Shown: one piece after another, positions 19,839 through 31,335 of the stretch | Position numbering within the stretch: position 1 is the stretch's first letter | Layout of the letters: each line of letters starts with the position of its first letter | Source: Agrypnia vestita | Taxonomy: Eukaryota > Arthropoda > Insecta > Trichoptera > Phryganeidae | Direction of reading: 5' to 3' | DNA length: 64,000 nucleotides | Assembly (NCBI GenBank): GCA_016648135.1 | Contig: JADDOH010023624.1 | Location: forward strand, 186,001 to 250,000 | The notes under the pieces: model-generated | Databases searched by the model: none | What the model was told of the DNA's origin: nothing | Seen by the model: the letters and a program-made list of their open reading frames with translations, nothing else | Made by a program: the position numbers and the translations under genes

Positions 19839-20081
19839 TATACATTTCACGCGTTGTTAAATTATCATTTAATCAGTTGTAAAATGCAGTTACAAAACCA
19901 CTCATTCATAATAACAGAATTAAAATTATCATTATTTTTCATCTCGGTCGCTGTTTGGATTTGAACCCTATGATAGAGTATCTATAAAATTGTACAGAGA
20001 TTAACTAAACCCCTTCTTTAGGCGAGGGGATCGGGTCACAGCGGAAGTACGTCCTCATTCGCGTATAATTAATACACTGTT

Positions 20082-20267
20082 GAGTAACTTGATGGTGTAG
20101 TGGTTATGACTCTCGCCTAGTGATGTGGTCGGTGGTTCGAGCCCCAATCCAAGACACCAGCAAGTTAGTCCTGTTTTCAAGCACAAGCGTTTAGTTTCAT
20201 TTGAAAATAGTAAGAATATTAATGCGACACGTATTCCGTGCTTGCATCTCTATTTTAAAAAATAAAT
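20082..20267 (+). mobile_element. SINE family 1, copy c (best preserved)
   Basis: It begins GAGTAACTTGATGGTGTAGT with box-A-like TGGTGTAGTGG. Box B is a perfect GGTTCGAGCCC (20134-20144). Between them is TATGACTCTCGCCTAGTGAT. The tRNA-unrelated body (TTTGAAAATAGTAAGAATAT, then CACGTATTCCGTGCTTGC) precedes an A-rich end. The spacing suits RNA polymerase III transcription. The family has six copies here. Confidence 0.8.
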
Positions 20268-20459
20268 ACGGCAATTAAATTAAAGTATTTATTCTTGCAT
20301 AAAGTATGTGTATCTAACTTTTCAAACAAACGAATTTTTTACCAAGTCTCTTCAAGTATAAACATCTTCTTATAATAAAGCGTGACATATTTACTAAGAT
20401 TTTATACATAAAAGAGAATTAAGTTTTTTCGATGTTTATAACGTTAATTTTGTAGTTGG

Positions 20460-20640
20460 GCATAATTTTAATTAAACAACTTTGTATTAACCATTTAACT
20501 AGTAACTCTACGTCTACCGGTTTCATCAGTATATCTTCATCAGGGCGGACGAAAACTGACAATCCATTATCTATTCTAGCAAACAAATCAATTTTTGAAC
20601 GGGAGCTTGGCTACAGCTATGGTGGGGGTAATTGAGAAGT
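20460..20640 (-). mobile_element. Penelope-like terminal repeat with hammerhead-like motif
   Basis: On the minus strand 20512-20543 reads CTGATGA, a decayed helix II segment, GATGAAAC, CG and GTA. The diverged relative at 38835 keeps GATAC...GGTAT, which suggests an ancestral GATAC/GTATC helix. The flank TATTCTAGCAAACAAATCAA also recurs at 38865. The copy is fragmentary with no coding part. Confidence 0.5.
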
Positions 20641-20844
20641 GGACGCCGAAATGGGGAATATGTCCGTTACTAGATGAACGTGAGAAATGTGAAAAATTGT
20701 ATTATTTATTTTGAAAATAAATTATCAACACTTGAATACTTTAACTGCAGTACAAATGCATCTTAGACATACAAGTGGTGACATTCTTTCGCTGTGACTC
20801 ATTAGGAAGCAGTTTAGTTCATCTCTGTAGATTTTTTATACAAT

Positions 20845-20945
20845 GTGGTACTAACCAGGTTGAAAACTTTCATATCAACCGGTTTCGATATCACTGATTC
20901 TTTATCAGGGCTGAAAAACAGTGTTGAAACTTATCAACCAATTAA
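20845..20945 (-). mobile_element. Penelope-like terminal repeat fragment, another subfamily
   Basis: On the minus strand 20878-20909 reads CTGATAA, a helix of five pairs with one bulge, GAAAC, CG and GTT. One core base (G8) is changed, so it is probably inactive. Surrounding sequence has no coding capacity. Confidence 0.45.
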
Positions 20946-20992
20946 CGTGTTAAATACGTAGTTATTTATTTCAATTAATAAATATTACTGAA

Positions 20993-21553
20993 CTAGCCGT
21001 ACACGCGTGAAAAATCACGGGACATAATAATTGCAGAATTTTGATGCTGAAAATTTATGATTAGAAAATAAAAATAAAATTTAATTGACTTTATTCGCTA
21101 AAACTAAATATAATAAAATAATAATATAAAAAATTCAAAACTAAGTAATTTTATTTTTGATTGATTTGGCATTTACATTGTAGAGATAATTCAAGATGAT
21201 CATAAAATTATTTTAACTTTTTTACCTCTACGTGAGTTTAAAAATATTTTATATTTTTTCACTACTTACGTTTGAAACTTCACGTGTCTATGAGAGATTC
21301 TATTTCTCTCGAAACTTAAATAGTGAAAAATATATAAGATATTATGTAACTCACGTAGAGGTAAGAAGGTTAATATATTTTTTTTATTTTATTTAATGAT
21401 CAACGCGTAATTTGGTAGAGTGACCCTTGCGTGTTGAATGCTGCTGCTGTTTTGCGCGCTGAATACGTGTCGTACTCTAATTTTATTTAAAGTTATCATT
21501 CCAGCAAGTTACGAACGTTACGTCCGACAGACAACGAAATTATTATATTTAGA
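20993..21553 (-). mobile_element. Non-autonomous Helitron
   Basis: On the minus strand it starts TCTAAATATAATAATTTCGT (from 21553, preceded by A) and ends with a hairpin CCGTGATTTTTCACG, about nine bases and CTAG (20993-20996), followed by T. Both ends match the Helitron at 18282-18608. The interior contains a separate hairpin (21231-21362) with arms ACCTCTACGTGAGTT and its complement, resembling a PLE-like repeat at 56185-56625. There is no Rep/helicase ORF. Confidence 0.75.
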
Positions 21554-23390
21554 TAAGATTAAAATATTTGATTTAAATTGACTTTAAAAAAAACTTTTTA
21601 AAAAATATTGACTCGTGTCGTGGCTGCGGAAGGCTAATGAATAAACAGGAAATTAATTAGCGATTTATTAACTAACAATTAATTAATTATTCAATATACA
21701 AACTCACTTAACACGAATTAAACTAAACACTTTTCATTAATCTACAATATTTCACTCGTATATGAACACTTTATTACCGCTGAATAATACTTATTTACCG
21801 CTCGTAGAATATTGAATTTTCGCACGTAGAAGTCGCATTAGTTTATTTCGCCACTTATATCCAAATGCTCGTATTTTCAAACTTTCTAGATTATTCTAGT
21901 ATTCAGGAGAAGGTTCTCGTCGCTTTTCGGATATTCCAGGCGTTTCCCGAATGTTGTAAATCTCTTTGAATTGTTCTAGATCCTTCGATAGGGATTCTGT
22001 GCAAAATTTTTTTTTTACCATTTCGTTACAATATCAATGTGTTAATATTAATAACACACAGTTATTAATATTAACACAACAAAACAACATTTTGACGTAT
22101 TGTATCACCAAAAATAATGAAGTCTAGATCTATTACACTCTTTAGATTTTGATGGCGTACTTTGTTTTGTGTCATTTAGTTTTATATAACACAATGAAAA
22201 ATGTGTGGAGTAAATAATAAAGATTACCGGAGTGTCATGCGTCCCATGTGATCATCTCAATTTTTTATAAAATATAAGAAGCATATCGCTATAATGAATA
22301 TTATATTATTAGCGCGCGATTCGCCGTCGCTCGACATCGGCTGTTAATCTGACAGCGGAGTAATCTGAAATACCGTATAAGATACTAAAAATATGATTAA
22401 CCCTTCCCTGGCCGTGCCATAACACAGGTCTGCCAATCCAATAAAGTCTTCAACATTACATAAATATTTATATCTTTGCCAGTATTAAAAAAAAACATTT
22501 GCACTCAGATATGACTAGTGGAAAACCAATTATGTTAAGCGAGTCCTACTTATAATAAATGCATATAATTGATACGTATGATGATAGCTGCGATAAAAAA
22601 TATAGTTTGTACTAAGACAGAAAAAAGTCAAATGTTAAAATCACAATTTAGACGTTGACAAATATAAAAAAGAAACTTTATCACGCTCTCACTGATCTAT
22701 GAAAATAAAATCATGAGCGTTAATCAACACATATAATCCACAGCAGTCCACACGTGACACCACAAATGAAGACTCCTTAGGAAAAATAATGAATGTTAAG
22801 AAATGTTTATTTAGAGAAAAACAGTTTTTTTATAGTTTCAAAGTCCATATTTCTTTCACTAATGCTCTTTTTATATAAATATTTAATCAACTTATAACTA
22901 TATAAACATATTCTTTGTATGTACGTATATTAAATGTATGCACTGTCAAATCGACAACGACGTTTTTCGACGTTCGGTGGGCGGTTATTCCTGTTTCTTG
23001 CGTTGGATAAACAGATATTAATTTAATTATTACAGCGGACCACGACGGTCTTACCCGATTCTGATTTTTTCTATAAAATAATATCCTGAAATGTCAATAG
23101 ATGACATTAAAAGGAAAGTTTCACAAAAAAAGTGATATTCATTGTTTTTCCCGATGAGTCTTGAAATGCATTTATGAGTAATCGGGCGACTTCAGGGGGG
23201 CTTATTTCCCATATAAAAATAGCTTCTCTCATTGAGACATCTATAATATATCTTGATTAATATACTATTGTATTTTGCCATTACTTTGTGAATTATGCTA
23301 TTCATTATGAATATAATTAAACGAATTAACTTAATTGTTCGAAGAATATTTTTTCTTCTGAATGAAGGCTTGAACTTTGTAGTGACATTA
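21554..23390. other. AT-rich stretch without recognised gene
   Basis: No coding frame or RNA gene was recognised. Some phrases near 21880-21960 (TTCTAGATTATTCTAGTATT) recall the LTR-like repeat H but are too diverged to assign. A short inverted phrase (TTAATATTAATAACACA) lies at 22042-22075. Confidence 0.4.
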
Positions 23391-23742
23391 TTATTAAAAT
23401 AACACACAAATCACTGTATTTTCACCATTTTATTAGATTAGAAAAGTGTTAATATTAATTCAAATATAATAAATAACCAAACAAAACTTGTGCACAATCC
23501 ATTATTGAATATTTTTCCACTTAGATTCCATCCCCTTCAGATGACATTCCAATTAATTAACACCTCCGACCCCCCCCCCTCCCCTCACCATCCCCTTCAA
23601 CGTAACATACTGGCATGGTTTAACTTTTTCAATTTTAGTACACAGACAATCCTGAAGAAGAGAACATTGTTATCGAAACATGTAGATTGCATAATCTAAT
23701 AAAGTGGTGAAAACAAAGTGATTTGTGTTTTATTTTAAGAAT
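23391..23742. mobile_element. Penelope-like element with inverted ends
   Basis: About 48-bp imperfect inverted ends pair ACACAAATCACTGTATTTTC (23403) with the complement of TGGTGAAAACAAAGTGATTT (23705). The right end carries a well-formed hammerhead-like motif (23647-23689). The interior contains a C-tract at 23572-23582 and no reading frame of interest. No target duplication was seen. Confidence 0.55.
23647..23689 (+). ncRNA. Hammerhead-ribozyme-like motif, well formed
   Basis: Helix I: CAATC (23647-23651) pairs with GATTG (23685-23689), five of five. Core CTGAAGA (23652-23658) fits CUGANGA. Helix II: GAGAAC/GTTATC, six pairs with one mismatch, closing with G-C next to GAAA. Then GAAAC (23675-23679), AT, and cleavage triplet GTA (23682-23684). 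Helix III is only two pairs, the minimal form known from PLE terminal repeats. One extra A lies between the core and helix II. Confidence 0.6.
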
Positions 23743-23777
23743 TAACTTAATTTACCACCACTTAATTTTTGGTAAAA

Positions 23778-23815
23778 ACCAACCGGTTTCGGAAACAACG
23801 TTCCTTCGTCAGGGT
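23778..23815 (-). ncRNA. Hammerhead-ribozyme-like motif in a PLE fragment
   Basis: On the minus strand: CTGACGA, helix GGAAC/GTTTCC with one bulge, GAAAC, CG, GTT and GGT. Helix I pairs ACC with GGT. It belongs to a PLE terminal-repeat fragment spanning about 23755-23850. Confidence 0.5.
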
Positions 23816-23939
23816 ATACTTAATACTAAATAAACTTTACAAATTATGAACAATCATACCTTGGTGTCAAGTATCCAAATGAGGGTAAATAGTTTGGAGT
23901 GGGAAAGAAACAGGTGATAGGATGGAAGGGAACATATTC

Positions 23940-24115
23940 AAGATTTATTTATTTTTTATTTGTTTATTTATTTATTTATTTCATTTCTTTACTTTTACAT
24001 TTGTTTGAGTTAAATTATACTATGCCTGTCTCACTAGAGAGCTCTGTGTTGAGACAGGCAAAGTTTACAATTATAACTTATACTGAAGTACATTTATACA
24101 AAATAGGTTAAAACA
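23940..24115 (-). repeat. LINE-like 3' tail with hairpin
   Basis: A TTTATTTATTTATTTATTT run at the left, the complement of a LINE tail, is followed by TATGCCTGTCTCACTAGAG. TGCCTGTCTCA (24023-24033) and TGAGACAGGCA (24050-24060) form an 11-bp perfect hairpin. The same hairpin in opposite orientation is at 40809-40846. Confidence 0.45.
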
Positions 24116-24359
24116 AAAAGTATTTTGAACAAATAACTTTTAAAAAAAGATTTATAATCGCTTAATACTGATAAGATAAGACTGTACGTTAGATTTTTTT
24201 GGTTATTCATAATAAATTCATTATTATTTATTGATTTCTTAATTTCTAGGGCTTCTTATCTTGATTAATATTATCCTTCATATATATTCTTGACTTTATA
24301 AATATTATTTAATATCAATAATTATCAATCATTAATAATAAATCTCTACAATCCATCAA
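24116..24359. other. AT-rich stretch, nothing recognised
   Basis: No feature recognised. Confidence 0.4.
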
Positions 24360-24830
24360 TAATGTTAATTTACCTGTCGTTTGGTTCTTACATATTTACA
24401 ACTGTAAATGAGTTGACAGCATTGCAGGGCGGTTTAGATCGCGGTGCGGTAAAGGTTAAACTTCATAAACAAGTTGACTCAGAAGGCACTTTTGCCGTGG
24501 ATGCTGCGGCGCTGCTGCTTGTCATGCAAAAAAACAGGTTAGACGTGTTCGAATCCGCCGGTTATTTCTCCTCGCGGGCGCGTGGGCGTTGGGCCAACTA
24601 TTGGCCGAATATTTAACGTAGCAACGTCAATACTCACAACTCGAGGAATATTTTACACCGGTAATGCGACCACTAGACGCGATACCCGCCCGCCAGTAGC
24701 GGGCCCGGGGTTTGTCCGGGGAAGCGAGGGCTGAAATTTTCACGCGGTGAGCTTTTGTACTCCCCGTTTTAATGCCGTGAATATTTCGCATCCCTAATCT
24801 TAGACTATGACACGTCAAAAAATGATATTC
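24360..24830. other. GC-richer unique island
   Basis: From about 24410 composition becomes balanced to GC-rich (GATGCTGCGGCGCTGCTGCT, GCGGGCCCGGGGTTTGTCCG). An 84-codon plus frame (24362-24616) is open but matches no family known to me. No window repeat lies here. Confidence 0.3.
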
Positions 24831-25381
24831 GGAGATAATTGTATTCAAAGTATCAATTCTCAGAAAGAAATCAAAGAACGTGCGTAGTAAAAGATTATAT
24901 TTTTCTTATTATGAATCATATTGTGTAACCCAAGACTGCACATTCAAATGAGAGACAGTGATATGGGCTTATCAGCTTAAGCTGCCTGCCCAATATCAAT
25001 AATAATAATAATAACTTTTTAACGTTGCACTGTTGGTTAAATAGCGAAGAAGAAGAATATGTGTTAAAGATGTATAAAATAAAAAAATGTTGGGAGGAAA
25101 ACACGAAAGTGATTTTGATTGTATAAAATATGGGAAGGAAATTTTACTTAAAATCGTTTTTGAGATATTTATTTATTTGGTCATACAACAGGAAAACAAA
25201 TATATTCTAAGAAAATAATAGTTACTTGTGTCGACACAGTTAAAATAATAATAATTTTACAGACTTTTTTAATTTAACATTAACATAAATAAAACTCAAT
25301 TATAATAAGGAGGATAATTATAAAAATGAAAGTAAACAGAAATAATATGTAATGCGTGTAATGTATATAATGCATGGTGGA

Positions 25382-25538
25382 AGATAAATATGAGCGTACA
25401 ATACTGTCCCGTTAAACATGTCAAAAAAATTAGGTTTATTATTTTTACGTTTGACTTACTCATTTTCTGTGCCTGGGTCACTCGCTATCTGCGAAAATCC
25501 CCCGAACTCAAATGTCGTAATATCCAAACCTTCTTACC
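25382..25538 (-). repeat. Repeat family E, copy 2
   Basis: In reverse it gives GGTTTGGATATTACGACATT, TGAGTTCGGGGGATTTT, AACGTAAAAATAATAAACCT and GTTTAACGGGACAG, as in the copy at 11545-11755. Confidence 0.55.
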
Positions 25539-25539
25539 T

Positions 25540-25832
25540 GGTAATTTTGATCATCTAAGTCGAGGCGATCAACCAAAGTCGCGCTTACCGTAACGCGTTT
25601 ACCAATCGCCGGTAATTGTTGAGGCCACTTGCCCCCCTGACTCTGCCAAGCACGCCACTGGCACGCCAGTAATCGTTGGCGCCGTCGAGCCGCTAACCGA
25701 GTTGTTTGGTCATTGTCATCGAGTGTGTTTTTCAGCTGTTCACTTCGTAGTGGACACTTCATCGTGTCAGTTCTATAATTATTTGCACAATTACACACGA
25801 TTGAATATTCGACTGCGTCATCGTCCGATCGA
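25540..25832. other. Balanced-composition stretch
   Basis: It is relatively GC-rich between 25610 and 25700 (GGCGCCGTCGAGCCGC across 25678-25693). Overlapping frames on both strands have no recognisable product. Confidence 0.3.
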
Positions 25833-25892
25833 TCGTTCAACACAATTCTATACCTCGTTCAACACAATTCTATACCTCGTTCAACACGATCC
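25833..25892 (+). repeat. 22-bp tandem repeat, 2.7 copies
   Basis: Units TCGTTCAACACAATTCTATA-CC begin at 25833, 25855 and 25877. The first two are identical; the third is partial and diverges at CACGATCC. Confidence 0.8.
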
Positions 25893-26029
25893 GCCAGTTT
25901 ACCCAATATTGCAACTTCTTCAGCTTCATAGCACTAGAGCCAAGGATGAAACATGGTCGCTCCATAGTGATTCCTCATCTCACAAGCAACGTTCCCTGTA
26001 ATAATATTTTTATATGTAGGTATGCAGCT

Positions 26030-26790
26030 GCGAAATCTATGTATACTAGTTCGTGAGAAAATACTACAGGTGTCTCTAGCATAGTCCATTCAAAAAATCG
26101 AAAGATTTTTAAAATTGGAACATTAATAACCTTACAGGACTGTATTCCTGCTTTAATTATGAGTCAAATAGTCCAGCAAGTTATGCAATATCAAAGGCTG
26201 ATTTTCTTTTAATATTTCTAACATATTCTTTACAAAACGTTGAAGTACCATTAAAGTAACTGATATCGATTATGAAAAATTCATTCGTATCAATAAAAGT
26301 TAAATAAAATAATAAAAACCCTAAAAAATTCCGATTGGAGTGTTTTCCAATTGAAATTGGAAGGATTATATCATTTTATTTGACTTGTATTAAAGGTAAT
26401 GAATTTTTCATATTATATATAAGTTACTGTAATGATAATCCAACCTTTTGCAAAAAATAAATCAGAAATATTGAAAATAAAATACAAACTTTGATGTCGC
26501 TTATTTTCTTAACTATTGATATTAGGTCATGGCTGCTTGAAAATTTTGACTCATGATCGGGGCAGAAATATAGTCCTACGAGGTTATTAATGTTTTCCAA
26601 ATAACCTTATATACAACTTTCAAAAATTTGATTATGTGTGGATGTTCTTACGGTGGAATTGGTGAACGTTGAATTGTGTAGAGTGATCACTTAATCCAGC
26701 CAGCTCATACAGGTTATAAGCCCAGGGACATCTATAAAAAAGACTTCATACACGTTTCTCACATAAATAGCTTCATTCTATAAATTATCT
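26030..26790 (+). mobile_element. Repeat B/K copy interrupted by foldback C
   Basis: Left part: TGCGAAATCTATGTATACTA and ACAGGTGTCTCTAGCATA. Right part from 26614: CAAAAATTTGATTATGTGTG, TTCTTACGGTGGAATTGGTG, AGTGATCACTTAATCCAGCC and TTCTCACATAAATAGCTTC. The uninterrupted copy at 36045-36345 shows that the intervening 26128-26613 is inserted. Confidence 0.65.
26128..26613. mobile_element. Foldback element family C, diverged copy
   Basis: Left AACATTAATAACCTTACAGG and right CCTACGAGGTTATTAATGTT pair. The middle has ACGTTGAAGTACCATTAAAG and GATATTAGGTCATGGCTGCT as in the copy at 19315. The terminal CAGGG is lost on the left. It interrupts a repeat B/K copy. Confidence 0.65.
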
Positions 26791-26989
26791 TATTCAAACA
26801 TAGAATCTGGTTTCGCATATTTCTTTCTATGTGCGGGGGTTGGGAACATGCGTGCGGACAAATATTCAAAAGTAAATGGCCGCACACTCTTAGAGGGAAC
26901 ATTGCTCACAACTGTTCTACACCTTGGTTCTCCAATCAGTCGTCTCCTTTGAGAACACGTATAAAAATTCTCGATTAAATGGACCGTGC

Positions 26990-27440
26990 TCCGATTAAAT
27001 TCGTGTCCAGTAAGGATACGAATTGAATCCGAGCACCGTCCTTTTTATTCACACAGAATTTCGTAACTCGTACTAATAATCAGTAAAATCTTCGCTGTAC
27101 TTTTGTCTATCGCCAGGTAGTTCCGCTCCATTTCGCACGTAAGTGCCCGCTCGCGCCATATGTCTATCGCTTGTCTTTGGCCTCTGGTTAACTCGCAAGG
27201 TTCGCCTTTCAGTAGTATTATATTTCGCTCTATCATACAACCCTCTCGCACGCCCGTTTCACACAAATGTTGATTTCGTCATATTTCTCCATATTTCTAG
27301 TGATTATGGTTTCTTCGAGAATCGTCCAGTTGATTCTAGATTCCTTTGAACCGTTCGAGAGTCTTACTCAATGTGCATTCACCATTGTTTTAGGCTTTCA
27401 TGATAATATTTTAAATGTCTTTATGATTGTAATTTTGATT
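26990..27440 (+). repeat. LTR-like repeat H, longest copy
   Basis: GAATCCGAGCACCGTCCTTT matches 15130-15160. TTTCTCCATATTTCTAGTGA and GTCCAGTTGATTCTAGATTC match 61830-61890. The layout resembles an LTR end, but no paired LTR, primer-binding site or pol domain is visible. Confidence 0.4.
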
Positions 27441-27589
27441 GTTTTCTTGTGTACTTTTTAAAACACTGTTTAAAATATAAGAATGTCCCTCTTTTCAGAT
27501 TAATGCAAATTATGCACACAAATAAATAGATAATGTGTCACAAAAATAATTTTGTAAAAATGTATGGCTAGTCAAGTATACACACATTT

Positions 27590-27880
27590 GCAATCAGGTC
27601 AACCACCCGACGGGAGAGACCGTACTCCCTGAAAGGAAACAGAACCGAGACCCCATTAAGGTTCGTTCGTTTCCCGCAAGAGGCTCGCATTCCTGATAGC
27701 GGAGAAAAAATCGTCGTCTAGCTACCCCAGTTCCAGCGACCACTCTCCTCCCGGCGATGGCGACCTTTGGCATTTTCCTCAGTCGAGCGTCGCGGGAAAG
27801 TCCCGCCATAAATCATCGAGAATCGGGTCCCAAACTTTATTTCTGGTCGGTCCCTAAATAAACACGCCCGAGTATGCGCA
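27590..27880. other. GC-richer unique island
   Basis: Balanced composition (GGCGATGGCGACCTTTGGCA; CGCAGTGGCGGCCCCACCAC) and no window repeat. Short frames on both strands have no recognisable product. Confidence 0.3.
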
Positions 27881-28080
27881 GTGGCGGCCCCACCACTATT
27901 TACAAACGTTACAAAAATATTATTTTACGTAAATACTAATTCATAATATTTTTATTGCTGTAAATGTTTTCTTTCTTGTATTCGGAGAGGAACCTTGTTG
28001 CTGCTGGAGTCCAATGATACACTTTGGCTCTGTCTTGATATTATTAGTTTTTTAAAATTGGTTCCCGTGACAGTAATTTG

Positions 28081-28580
28081 GTATTTATTTATTTATTTAC
28101 GAGAAACTAACAGTACAAATAAAAATCAGATTACATTACATGCATATTAAATAACATAGAGACCATCTTACAAGTTGCCACAGAATTAATATGTTTTGTA
28201 TTATCATATAGCAACAATAGCTTAAGTTATACAAAAAAAAATGAAAGGTTTAATTAAGTACAAACCAAGAGAGTCAAAGAATTAAAGGTGAAAGGAGAAT
28301 CAGAGAGGAAAGGACAAATATACTAAGTAAAAAGAAGAAAAAGAAAAGAAAAGGAAATGTAGCATAAAAATATCTGATCAATACATCTGCATATACATAC
28401 ACGAGGTCTGGACAAAAGAAAGAAGATGAATTAAAAATAGAGAAAAAGGCTTTTAACTGAGGTAAATTAATAGATTGATGAATTCAAGAGATCCAAGTCA
28501 CCGATATAGTGTTGAACAAATTAGACGAGCGATATATAAAAGAGTTTATTTAATAAGGTGCCAAATTTACGTGGTGGTAG
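28081..28580 (-). repeat. Possible LINE 3' tail
   Basis: TATTTATTTATTTATTTACG at the left, followed by A-rich plus-strand sequence, resembles the other minus-strand LINE tails (3240, 23940, 39719, 60940). No ORF2 remnant was identified, so this is tentative. Confidence 0.25.
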
Positions 28581-29029
28581 CGAGTTAAGAAGAGAGCCCG
28601 CAAAATGGCGCCTCGCGCTTTATAACTTTCACTCTCTCTTTCTTCCATGCCGTCTGTCACTCTCGTTCATCGGACAGACCTCATTCAGATACATTATAAT
28701 TAGTATGTTCTGAGAACTATTACTGCATTCTGTTCACAGAGCGATAATCGTGAATCAAAATAAATTTTATGGTCCCAATGTACACTGTCGTATCTAAAAA
28801 AATATATATTTTAGTATCGTAAGCTGTCAAATGTATCTACTCTATATTTTCGGATAATGTTAAAAAAAATGAATTTTCTTTTCAAGCAATGCGTATATTA
28901 AAAAATTTAATTTATTTTTAAAATTATCCGAAAATATGCTGAAAAATAAATAAGTTTATTGTTTCAATTGATTGTGCAACTTTGTAGATTGACATTTTTA
29001 AAAATGGATTTTTTTATTTATATATATAA

Positions 29030-29240
29030 GTAGACACTTATATTTTATAAATTAATTACACCTACATGTTTCGGAAAAACTTTCCATCGTCAGGGTGTTT
29101 TATAAATGTCAAAATATTAAAATGAATAATGTCTTTTGTTTTTCTACATTATTTTTAAATATTATGGCTGAAGTTCTTAATTACACACAATTATGGGAAA
29201 AATTTTATAATTGGGCTAGTGGTTAAAATAAATTGATTAT
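29030..29240 (-). mobile_element. Penelope-like terminal repeat with hammerhead motif
   Basis: It contains a well-formed hammerhead-like motif (29058-29098) followed by an AT-rich body. A coding part is absent. Confidence 0.5.
29058..29098 (-). ncRNA. Hammerhead-ribozyme-like motif, well formed
   Basis: On the minus strand: helix I ACACC/GGTGT, five of five pairs; core CTGACGA; helix II GGAAA/TTTCC, five of five with loop GTT; GAAAC; AT; cleavage triplet GTA. Helix III has two pairs. One extra U lies between the core and helix II, as in the other motifs here. Confidence 0.6.
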
Positions 29241-29359
29241 TAATAATATTTTGTTTTCTATTACATGCTTTACTAATTTATAATGATTCTAGATTATTCA
29301 ATTTATTGAATTGTTTACTTTTAGTTCTAAAATCGCAACTTGTAACAAAATGTGATTTA

Positions 29360-29680
29360 ATTTTAAAATGCAGTAATTCTTTCTCTCTTCTTCCATCGCT
29401 GCATCTCCCTCCTCGCGCCACAAACGCCGGCACTGGCGGCGCGCGCGTTATTTTTATCCCGCTTCCGTTTCGCATTAGCCCGCGGGGGGCGCCGTGCGGG
29501 AATGCAGAGCTATTTCGGGTCGGGGTTGCCAGGGCTGTTAGGGCGGAGAGGGCGGAACCCCGTAATGAGAGGTGACGACTGGCGACTGCGGAGATAACAT
29601 CGGGATATTTTCACTTTTGTCGGCAGAGGGAACCTTCTACCCGACAGCGGCCACGTACCTACATATCCACGTGTTGAAAT
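29360..29680. other. GC-rich unique island
   Basis: It is among the most GC-rich blocks of the window (CGCGCCACAAACGCCGGCAC; GCCCGCGGGGGGCGCCGTGC). No repeat and no recognisable product. It could be a promoter or CpG-rich regulatory segment of a neighbouring gene. Confidence 0.3.
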
Positions 29681-30356
29681 CTAATGGAGACGCAACTCTG
29701 AAGAACGGTCAAATATCGAAGCTTTTTAGATTTTTTCCCATATTTTGACATATTTAGATATTGAAACAACGGGTGTTTAATACAAACCGTGTGGATTAGT
29801 TCTCTATCGTCGCGGGGGTCAACTCCTAGCGTAGAAAGAAGCAACACGCCCCTACGCACTCATGCAGTGCACACAATATGCGGCCGCGCAAGAAATGACC
29901 TGCACGTCTTTTAACTCCACTACGGTAGGCCATTCTCCTGACGACGCTATGAAGAATCGAACCTCACCGTATCCATACGGTTGGTATAAAAAACTGTTGT
30001 TTCAATACCTCTCGAATCTTTTTAGTAATCTGTTAGTGAAAAATTGCAATTTCTCTCTCTCTCTCTTCCTCCCCATATCTTAGGATGATCGGTGGTGGAT
30101 ACTAGATTAGGATATTACATACTTAGGATATTACCTCCATATTAAGGTTAGTATACTATTCATCCTGTAGGTGAAAACGTTGTTTTTAAATCGTTTAGAT
30201 ATTTTATCTTTTAAAGCGATGTAAACAAAGTAATTTTGAGTTTATTCTGGGATATATTTTGTTGGTGTTTGCACTTGATATATTTTATTTTTTTATTAAT
30301 ATTTTAATACCGAATATTGACAATCGTTGCATACGACTTAATTTCAGTTAGTTTTT
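29681..30356. other. Stretch without recognised feature
   Basis: Nothing was recognised except a CT run at 30051-30064. Confidence 0.4.
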
Positions 30357-30546
30357 TTATTTATTTTTTTTACTAGAGATGCAAACACGGAAAAAGGTCA
30401 CATCAATATTCTTACTATTTTCTAAGTAAACCAAAAGCCTGTGCTATGAAAATAGGAATAACTCGCTGTATCCTGAAATGGGACTCGAACCACCGACCAC
30501 CAGATCACTAGGCGAGCGTCATGACCACCACACCAACAAGCTACTC
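30357..30546 (-). mobile_element. SINE family 1, copy d
   Basis: In reverse: GAGTAGCTTGTTGGTGTGGT, GGTCATGACGCTCGCCTAGT, box-B-like GTGGTTCGAGTCC, GAAAATAGTAAGAATATTGA and an A-rich end. The full length of the family is preserved. Confidence 0.75.
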
Positions 30547-31335
30547 ATTTACTCCAGTATTTGTAATAAATAAATGTTCCTTTTTTGCATTGCAGTTTAT
30601 TTTGTACGTCTATTTATTAATTTTTCAATTTATCTGTCTTCTATTTGGTTTCAAGTAGAATATCGTTTTTTTTCTAATGTCGTTTTAACTTCTTTGACGT
30701 TATTTGTGTAGCCAAGTTTGGAGATATCGTTTTGTATTTCTATTTTTTAAATGTCACAAATTCCATTCATGATAAGGAATGAGGATATTTGGAAAGAATA
30801 TAAATATGATCTCAGCATTGTTAATGGAATTAAAAAAAGGTCACTCAGATGATTCGCTCTAACATAATTCCAATATTGCCGTTATCATTACTAGCATTAC
30901 GTTTGAACTTCCTCATTAAAACGCTGCACTTATATTCTTCAATCGGTTAAAAAATTCGAAATCTTCCGGTTCACCCGTTACTTAGCGAAACGGACGGATG
31001 ACTAAACCGGAAGAGTCCCGGTTAGGTTAACGAACCGGTACCAATAATAATCAGACTATCGTAATGTAATAATTATAATTCGATTGAGCAGTATTTAAAT
31101 AGATTACACACTGATAACTGCATAATTTTTTGTTGTGTAAATTTGATCATGAACTTTTGCACTCTAGACTGTAATCCTCTAATCTTCTTGGCAAACTGCG
31201 TATCTCCAGCTTTTTTACTGGCACCAATTTCCTGATACTGTTTTTTAATAGACTATATCCGTGGAATGAGACACCAATACTGTATATACACGTCGAGATT
31301 TTCATCTACTGATTAAGGATGGAGATTCTCTTCAA
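30547..31335. other. Stretch without recognised feature
   Basis: No repeat or gene was recognised. A balanced segment near 30960-31045 (ACTAAACCGGAAGAGTCCCG) is unassigned. Confidence 0.4.
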
